Of a stretch of 64,000 nucleotides of DNA, positions 60,866-64,000 are shown piece by piece. The notes beneath the pieces were generated by a model. It saw only the letters and a program-made list of their open reading frames with translations, was not told the DNA's origin and ran no database searches. Within the stretch, counting starts at the first letter, position 1; each line of letters starts with the position of its first letter. The position numbers and the translations under genes were made by a program. The DNA is from Physcomitrium patens (lineage: Eukaryota; Streptophyta; Bryopsida; Funariales; Funariaceae): positions 17,484,905 to 17,548,904 of the forward strand of contig NC_037254.1 of assembly GCF_000002425.4 (NCBI RefSeq). Direction: 5' to 3'.

Positions 60866-61692
60866 TTAACAAGAACAAATTCTTGAAAACAAAATCAAAA
60901 TGAGCTACAGTGGCACATCACATATAGAGTGCGAGGGTAGACGGACACCAACATGAAGGGTGACATTTTCAAGTGTACAGATGAGGTGTGGTCGAAGGTT
61001 TGGGTAGTTTGGAATATGAATGTCAGCTTCCTTTTGAGTTGACACTGCAACCTGATATCATCACACAAGAAGCGACACATTCATGAATTAAACAAGAAGA
61101 GATAAGCGTCCATAGCTAATTTGAAAAATACTTGTAAAACCCCATGACCCCGTGTGAAAAGCTACAGATCCTGTTAAAGAATGCATGTAAGTGTACATGT
61201 TCTTTCAACCACTTCGAAGTATTGACGATGAAATTCTAGACATGCAACCAAATTAAAAATCTAAAAAAGATAACCTTCTCCCAGCTTGCAAAATAGAAGT
61301 TACAGTACCATGCTCACGCAGTTTTAACTAAGAGCAAGAGCAAGCGGGGCATATGATCGACAACCAAATACAAAATTTTTAAATTCTATATATATATATA
61401 TATATATATAGATTAAAAAAATTTAAAAAAAATCTACAGTAAAGGCCTCTCTTGTCTGTTCGCAAAGACAATATGACAGTGCACTTCGTAATGCTACCTA
61501 AAGATACCTCCGACTTGTAACACGTAGAGACAAAATATCACGGACAAACAGCAAGAAATCAACATCATGATGGATGCAATACCTGCTCAGAGTGACCTTG
61601 TGGGAAGTAAACCACTTGGCTACCCACAGGAGGAAGTGAAACCAATGGTCCCGCACATGCGTGCCACAGCTCAGAGTTGATTCTTTTCTCGC
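56169..61692 (-). CDS. ARF: Auxin response factor, class A (ARF5/6/8-type), 5' end unresolved
   Basis: Fourteen exons follow from matching splice sites and phases: 61692-61583, 61051-60953, 60684-60625, 60457-60308, 60182-60098, 59986-59896, 59715-59551, 59240-59118, 59015-58940, 58801-58666, 58320-57761, 57556-57071, 56804-56614, 56337-56169. They encode about 833 residues. [18 protein letters not shown] opens the DNA-binding region; a B3 domain ([34 protein letters not shown]) binds TGTCTC-type sites. An auxin-response dimerisation domain follows (PSEFVIP to [12 protein letters not shown]), then a middle region with a Q-rich patch (QQQLQTQQ) typical of activators, and a C-terminal PB1 domain with its lysine ([12 protein letters not shown]) and acidic face ([14 protein letters not shown]) for Aux/IAA or ARF pairing. 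It acts in the nucleus. No frame breaks are seen. Splice sites are inferred. Confidence 0.93.
60834..60863. repeat. Poly(A) tract in an ARF intron
   Basis: A run of about 30 A on the plus strand (T on the gene strand) in the intron between the second and third resolved ARF exons. Confidence 0.85.
61388..61412. repeat. (TA)n tract in an ARF intron
   Basis: A short TA dinucleotide run in the 531-bp intron after the first resolved ARF exon. Confidence 0.8.
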
Positions 61693-63340
61693 CTACAGGA
61701 TGTATAAGAGACTTTATCTTAGCACACTTTCGACGCGATAGTTTTAATATGCAGAACGAGGGTACATCGAAGATACTTGGCATGGAAAAGAGATATAACT
61801 AAGCAATTCTGAGATCAGGTAGACGAGTATGCCGACTGAGTAAGAGCCTTCTCAAAATTGTGCTCTAGGACGTGCAAAATGAAACAGGTTGAAGAGAGTC
61901 AAGGAAGCAGTCTCTGCTTGATGGGTAAGACTGATAGGTTACATCTAAAACTTTGTGTACGGGGGGGGGTCGTCATTCTGTACGTCGATGTGGCAGAAGA
62001 GCTGAGGAATGTTCTACCTTGGACTATTGTTGAAGAAGCGAAGCCCGAACCCCTCATCGGGACATGAGAATACATGGCTAGATGCTGCTCCTTGGTTTCC
62101 GGAGGAATAAGTCACGAGGAAGAGATAGAGTTGGTAGACAAAATTTTCAATGGCCCACGACACAGAATCCCAGTATTTTATCCTTGATAAAACGACGATA
62201 CCTCACCACTCTTGAAAAATGCTCCATTCCCAATTTCAGAACGCTCCTGGCGCAAGAATACATGCACTCCAGGTCCTGATTGTTACCTGTCACCTCCTTA
62301 TTACCTACAAAATTTTAGATGTAATACAATCCTTCAACTGTTGAGGTCTTCCCCAGCTCCTATGAAACCTTTTCTCCCTACAATCCCCCCCCCAAAAATG
62401 CTACGCTAGTCCCTATTTCCGTATGAACATTTGGTATAGCTCGGATCCCCTCTGTTGCCGCCCTGTTCCACGCTCTTCAGCATGAGCTAGAGATGTCCTA
62501 CAGCGCTTAAGTTGGGAAACTGCCTCTTCATTAACCCTTCACTATCGTCGTTGGCGCTATTAACGAAAACCAAGCCCTGGTCTGCTTCTGCCAGCCTGAG
62601 TTCAACAAGCCAATGTCCAATTGCGACGAGCCAGAAAGCAAACATCAGTAAACCTTGCGACTCCCCATCCATGAAAAAATATCATCAACGAAGATCCACA
62701 CTAAGACCTCATTGCTAGCGCGATAATCAAGAACCTCCCCTCTCTGACTAACGATCCACGGCAGCTCAGAATACGCAAGCAACTTGCACACGCCAAACCT
62801 CCTAATTCCCGCCACGGCGCGAACTTGTACGCAACCTCACCACCTTGGACACCAAAACCTCGAACCAGCAGCACGCTCAACTCCACTCACCAATCCCACT
62901 ACCAACACGCACAGTCAAAAACCTGGCCGAGTCAATCGTAAAAAAAAAAAACACCTCTCGCAACCAGACTGCGCCACTCAGGAACCACGACAAACGAAAA
63001 CCACCTCACTCCTCCCTCGCGAGACTCCTTCCCCACCCAACTACCATTTCCCATGCACCTCAACCACCACACCACCGCAGCTCATTCTCTTACCCGAAAA
63101 ACTCGTATTCCGACTGCAGCGTCAAAACGCAATCCATAAAACTTGACCTTAAACGATTCCTATGTCTGCTTCCTAACAAGACCCCGCGGACGCGAAGTTT
63201 TCGGATTCGAGAGTGAGGCATCAAGACGCCAAAACGAAGACCTTGAAAAACGCTGCCCTGGGAAGAGAAAGAGAAAGGGAACGGGAGAGAAAATGGGCTG
63301 GCTACAGGCAGAAGAATATGAGCAGGAGGAAGGTCCCCAA
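61693..63340 (-). other. ARF 5' region: intron, probable micro-exon and leader
   Basis: This region must hold the ARF start codon, because the exon at 61692 begins in the middle of a Gly codon after a CTGTAG acceptor. Translation could instead begin at an in-frame ATG (61783) without that splice. Higher GC content and pyrimidine-rich stretches on the gene strand (63243-63295) look like a long plant 5' leader. No other gene is evident. Confidence 0.5.
62287..62304 (-). CDS. ARF: Probable 18-nt ARF micro-exon (NKEVT plus G)
   Basis: On the minus strand, TTTTGTAG precedes GTAATAAGGAGGTGACAG and GTAACA follows. In the phase required by the next exon it reads NKEVT and the first base of Gly, so the joined product continues into [13 protein letters not shown]6/8-type proteins carry EVTGEKR at this point, which supports the call. 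A candidate first exon at 62483-62429 starting ATGCTGAAGAGC fits the phase but has a weak donor (GTTCAT). Confidence 0.5.
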
Positions 63341-63374
63341 AACCGCGGGTTAAGGATTCGATAACCGCGGGTTA
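63341..63374. repeat. Two direct copies of AACCGCGGGTTA
   Basis: The 12-mer occurs at 63341-63352 and 63363-63374, 22 bp apart, just downstream of the candidate ARF TATA box on the minus strand. Each contains the SacII-type palindrome CCGCGG. The function is unknown; the spacing of about two helical turns suggests a possible protein-binding pair. Confidence 0.6.
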
Positions 63375-63414
63375 CGGGCGTGGTGAAAACCACGGTGGCC
63401 TTGTCTGTTTGTTT

Positions 63415-63422
63415 CCTTTATA
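63415..63422 (-). promoter_or_regulatory. Candidate TATA box of the ARF gene
   Basis: The minus strand reads TATAAAGG, placing a start of transcription near 63385. The pyrimidine-rich leader (63243-63295) then lies within the transcript. No start site can be proven from sequence. Confidence 0.45.
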
Positions 63423-63477
63423 CTTACACCTCCTCCCTCCCATCGGAGCTGGTCAAGGCCAGGTTTGACTTATACCT

Positions 63478-63483
63478 TGTCTC
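63478..63483 (+). promoter_or_regulatory. Candidate auxin response element TGTCTC
   Basis: TGTCTC is the classical ARF-binding hexamer and lies about 60 bp upstream of the candidate ARF TATA box. A single hexamer is expected by chance about once in 2 kb counting both strands, so this is only suggestive of feedback. Confidence 0.3.
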
Positions 63484-63699
63484 ATTACAACTATCCATGA
63501 TACCAGGCCTAAAGGGCTATTCACACGTAGTCTTTGCTCGGACCAGACCATTCCAACTATTAGAACTGTCGCCCCCACCCCCTCAGAACTACTCTGGTGG
63601 TTTCGTATTTGGCATCGGGGCTGGACCAACATTAGTACAATGGCAACTTCTTCACATGTACTGGGGTAGAGCATTTCGCAGAATGACGAAAATAAAATA

Positions 63700-64000
63700 A
63701 CATTTTCGGAATATATATTGTATGTGGCCCCTGTATCCAGGTTGGATGAATTGTGTGCAAACTACCAAAATTTACATATTCATTTGTGTACGTGATTGCA
63801 GGGTTATCTACTTTGTGTGTAAACAGAGGGATGGAGAGACTCCACTCTCAAATATTAATGAATACTGGTATTTAAAACTAAAATTGTAATTATTATAATG
63901 ATTACTAGTATAGTAAACCAATATTCATTAATATTTGAGAGAATGGATTAGTATACTGGTAATCATTATAATTTATTTTTTATAGTCTTATGCAACAATT
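63700..64000. repeat. Interlocked inverted repeats at the right window edge
   Basis: CTCTCAAATATTAATGAA... (63845-63869) is the near-perfect complement of 63917-63941. ATTATAATGATTACTAGTATA (63892-63912) is the near-perfect complement of 63952-63972. The pairs overlap in the order a, b, a', b', so they cannot form one simple hairpin. They may be part of a transposon end continuing beyond the window. Confidence 0.6.

Noticed and set aside
1-64000. CRISPR arrays, bacterial operons, tRNA or rRNA genes
   Set aside because: No regularly spaced repeats, tRNA-like cloverleafs or rRNA segments were seen; all genes are plant nuclear type.

Overview
The window reads as a land-plant nuclear chromosome. 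The evidence is a class-A auxin response factor gene with at least 14 plant-type exons, a two-exon glyoxal/galactose-oxidase-like gene, and chromodomain Ty3/gypsy retrotransposons primed by a plant initiator-Met-tRNA-like site. The AT-rich intergenic DNA, many (TA)n tracts and heavy chromovirus load fit a bryophyte such as a moss, but the species is a guess.

Layout. 1-6211 and 30565-36775 are two copies of one segment exactly 30,564 bp apart; I saw one base difference (2867 C, 33431 T). Each copy holds the decayed 3' ends of two retrotransposons, AT-rich DNA, a short plus-strand ORF with an EAR-like motif, and an intact minus-strand oxidase gene (GLOX) of 532 aa. Beyond 6211/36775 the copies stay homologous for about 200 bp but are clearly diverged. 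That is what an unequal crossover between two older paralogues would leave.

11233-32022 is a nested stack of related chromoviruses. Outer element A (TSD CTTAA) contains element B (16708-24342, TSD CATTA) in its chromodomain and element C (24849-31324) in a downstream ORF. B itself carries a candidate solo LTR. A, B and C share an unusual plan: gag, then pol in the -1 frame, then a separate downstream ORF of 141 codons (155 in C after an in-frame 42-bp duplication). All three are inactive, broken mostly by C-to-T and G-to-A changes.

36993-47389 is mostly AT-rich DNA without recognisable genes. It has two LINE/SINE-like tails, a GC-richer island (42940-44122) and (TA)n tracts, one holding a small inverted-repeat transposon. 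47390-52982 is a different, heavily decayed chromovirus (D). 53740-54451 is a fold-back relative of that small transposon, also bounded by (TA)n.

56169-61692 on the minus strand is the ARF gene. Its B3 DNA-binding, auxin-response, Q-rich middle and PB1 regions are all readable through consistent splice sites. A probable 18-nt micro-exon lies at 62287-62304 and the first coding exon is unresolved. A candidate promoter with TATA box and one TGTCTC element is near 63415-63483. ARF (nuclear auxin-dependent transcription) and GLOX (secreted copper-radical oxidase producing H2O2) have no evident functional link; they are separate host genes in a retrotransposon-rich region.
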